Of a DNA stretch of 7,790 nt, positions 6,671-7,790 are shown piece by piece. The DNA is from Clostridia bacterium (GTDB lineage Bacteria; Bacillota_A; Clostridia; Oscillospirales; CAG-272). The stretch spans positions 1 to 7,790 of the forward strand of contig JAFQLG010000106.1 in the NCBI GenBank assembly GCA_017414605.1. Reading direction: 5' to 3'. Within the stretch, counting starts at the first letter, position 1. Every line of letters starts with the position of its first letter. The notes under the pieces are model-generated. The model was not told where the DNA came from, did no database searches, and worked only from the letters and a program-made list of their open reading frames with translations. A program made the position numbers and the translations under genes.

Positions 6671-6710
6671 AAACTAAAAGAGAGGGTTTTTTACCCTCTC
6701 TTTTAGTTTT
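6670..6710. terminator. Strong hairpin terminator after the tRNA
   Basis: Bases 6670-6686 pair perfectly with 6694-6710: a 17-bp stem, A-rich on the left and T-rich on the right, around the 7-base loop TTTTTTA. The GAGAGGG/CCCTCTC core and the 3' TTTTAGTTTT tail fit an intrinsic terminator. The symmetrical A and T flanks mean it could work in both directions. Its 5' arm begins at the last base of the tRNA CCA. Confidence 0.85.
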
Positions 6711-6908
6711 CAAGTTCGTCATTGACGAGAACACCGAAAAGGCAAGAGCCTTTTCTCGCTTTGCGCATAAGATTTTAACATTTCAAATTTCGTCAGGCGC
6801 AAAGCAATGTTCAGAGTCACATCACCCAAATAATTTATCGGTAGCAGCTTCAAAATAAGACGAACACTATTCGGAGCAGTGGACTACAAACTCCCTTGAA
6901 ATGAGTAA
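6711..6908. other. Noncoding, structured segment with tRNA-like fragments
   Basis: I see no credible gene here. The segment holds inverted repeats: AAAAGGC-AAGA-GCCTTTT (6737-6754), GCTTTGCGC (6758-6766) with GCGCAAAGC (6797-6805), and an outer pair GTTCGTC (6714-6720) with GACGAAC (6859-6865). It also holds a 13-base exact copy of part of the tRNA 3' region, GAGTCACATCACC at 6814-6826 (tRNA copy 6651-6663), and TCGGTAG at 6838-6844, which matches the tRNA D-arm. It may be decayed tRNA or repeat DNA, or a small structured RNA. Neither is demonstrated. Confidence 0.4.
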
Positions 6909-6930
6909 TAAAAAGCTTTTGAAAAAGGGG

Positions 6931-6970
6931 TGCGGGGAGAAAACTTTTCTCGAAAAGTTTTCTCCCCGCA
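6931..6970. terminator. 18-bp perfect hairpin downstream of the kinase gene, repeat family member
   Basis: Bases 6931-6948 pair perfectly with 6953-6970 around the loop CTCG. On the minus strand it begins 20 bases after the kinase stop and is followed by CCCCTTTTTC, so it can serve as that gene's intrinsic terminator. The preceding CTTTTGAAAAAGGGGTG (6916-6932) matches in outline the inverted tail of the 6451-6500 hairpin, which marks both as members of one repeat family. Confidence 0.7.
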
Positions 6971-6989
6971 TTCTTTATCAAAAACTATT

Positions 6990-7718
6990 TTATCTCTGAA
7001 TTCTACCCGAGCCGTCGCCGCCGGCAAGCTTTTCAACCTCAGCAAGAGTAACCATATTGTAGTCGCCCTCGATGGAGTGCTTGAGTGCGGAAGCCGCAAC
7101 TGCGAATTCAACTGCCGCCTGCGCTTCCTTACCGCTTACAAGCGAGTAGATAAGACCGCCTCCAAAGGAGTCACCGCCGCCAACGCGGTCGATGATGTGG
7201 AGCTCGTACTTCTTGGAGAAGCAGTAGTTATCGTTCTTAACGTCATAGAGCATAGCGGACCAACCGTTATCGAATGCGCTGTGGCTCTCGCGGAGCGTGA
7301 TAGCAACGTATTCAAATCCAAACTTGTCAGCGAGCTGCTTTGCAACGGACTTATATCCGTCGTGGTTGAGCTTACCTCCGTAAATATCGGTTGCTTCAGC
7401 CTCGATACCGAAAACGTCCTTTGCGTCCTCCTCGTTGGAGATGCAAACGTCAACGTATTGGCAGAGCTCGGTCATAGCCTCGCGCGCCTCGGCTCTTGTC
7501 CAGAGCTTACCGCGGTAGTTGAGGTCGCAGGAGATCTTGAGTCCGTGTGCCTTAGCCGCTTTACAAGCCTCGCGGCAGATGTCAACAACGTTAGCGCCCA
7601 GAGCAGGCGTGATACCTGTAAAGTGGAACCACTCAGCACCCTCAAAAATGCTATCCCAATCAAAGTCGGCACAAGTAGCCTTTGCTATTGCGGAGTTAGC
7701 GCGGTCGTATATGCAAAC
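6990..7718 (-). CDS. PfkB family sugar kinase, 2-keto-3-deoxygluconate kinase-like, N-terminus missing
   Basis: Read on the minus strand, 242 residues with continuous similarity to PfkB (ribokinase-family) kinases end at TAA 6990-6992. YDRANSAIA near 7707-7686 and CDLNYRGKLWT near 7527-7497 are typical of 2-keto-3-deoxygluconate kinase, which phosphorylates KDG in pectin and uronate breakdown. PfkB signature 2 is IIDRVGGGDSFGGG, with the catalytic Asp encoded at 7170-7172. Such enzymes have about 310-340 residues, so roughly 100 N-terminal residues, including the sugar-binding lid and signature 1, are missing. An in-frame TGA lies at 7719-7721 and similarity stops there. The only usable ATG inside the frame is at 7473-7475, giving 161 residues, which would lack most of the substrate domain and is unlikely to be active. 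It is therefore a truncated gene, a pseudogene, or the product of an assembly error. Confidence 0.8.
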   Translation of the reverse strand, partial: VCIYDRANSAIAKATCADFDWDSIFEGAEWFHFTGITPALGANVVDICREACKAAKAHGLKISCDLNYRGKLWTRAEAREAMTELCQYVDVCISNEEDAKDVFGIEAEATDIYGGKLNHDGYKSVAKQLADKFGFEYVAITLRESHSAFDNGWSAMLYDVKNDNYCFSKKYELHIIDRVGGGDSFGGGLIYSLVSGKEAQAAVEFAVAASALKHSIEGDYNMVTLAEVEKLAGGDGSGRIQR

Positions 7719-7789
7719 TCAGAGAAGGAAGCGACCATTTCTTTCTGGATTTCGCTGGGCTTGAGCACTTCGTTGATGAACTCTGCCTT
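7685..7789 (-). other. Gene-like reading-frame fragment at the window edge, unidentified
   Basis: On the minus strand, in a different frame from the kinase, 34 codons are open from the window edge to TAG at 7685-7687. The first 27 or so (KAEFINEVLKPSEIQ through SFSEFAY) have protein-like composition. The final seven (TTALTPQ) overlap the kinase frame and look like read-out past a junction near 7716-7722. I do not recognise the protein, and it does not resemble the kinase N-terminus. The fragment is too short for a firm call. Confidence 0.3.
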
Positions 7790-7790
7790 C

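Noticed and set aside
6616..6858. Plus-strand open frame of 80 codons across the tRNA and its terminator
   Set aside because: It starts within the tRNA gene and runs through the terminator hairpin, so it is not coding.
6441..6989. CRISPR array or phage remnant in the repeat-rich gap
   Set aside because: The repeats are hairpins in only two related copies, without regular spacers, and no integrase, transposase or phage gene lies nearby.

Overview
The window looks like chromosome from a Gram-positive anaerobe of class Clostridia, probably a gut Oscillospirales- or Christensenellales-type lineage. The reasons are the roughly even base composition, AGGAGG-like ribosome binding sites, tightly packed housekeeping genes of Firmicutes type (YqeG phosphatase, PlsY, DUF3006), and intergenic repeats of a kind I recall from such genomes. 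This placement is inference; no rRNA or other decisive marker is present.

Bases 1-5001 hold seven plus-strand genes with almost no space between them, probably one transcription unit. In order they are: the 3' part of a YqeG-family HAD phosphatase; an endonuclease IV-like TIM-barrel protein; an M24 Xaa-Pro peptidase that overlaps it by 4 bp; a DUF3006 protein one base further on; the acyltransferase PlsY; a Methyltransf_32-type SAM methyltransferase that overlaps plsY by 20 bp; and a 113-residue protein of unknown function. The set mixes phospholipid synthesis, peptide turnover and probable nucleic-acid functions. It is best read as a housekeeping cluster rather than one pathway.

A compact palindromic element of 108 bp with terminal inverted repeats (5013-5120) separates this cluster from a histidyl-tRNA synthetase gene (5163-6440).

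After hisS comes an RNA and repeat zone (6441-6989). It holds a 23-bp stem hairpin, a near-consensus promoter, a complete tRNA-Thr(CGU) gene with encoded CCA, a strong hairpin terminator, about 200 bp of structured noncoding DNA with fragments that match the tRNA, and a second long hairpin. The two long hairpins and their tails are related to each other and lie in opposite orientation around the tRNA.

The right end carries, on the minus strand, a PfkB sugar kinase most like 2-keto-3-deoxygluconate kinase. Its frame is broken by a stop codon at 7719-7721, where kinase similarity ends. The last 70 bases read as an unrelated peptide in another frame, so the gene is truncated, rearranged or misassembled there.

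I found no clear new defence or mobile system. The most interesting items are the repeats, the broken kinase, and the pairing of an unassigned methyltransferase with an unassigned small protein.
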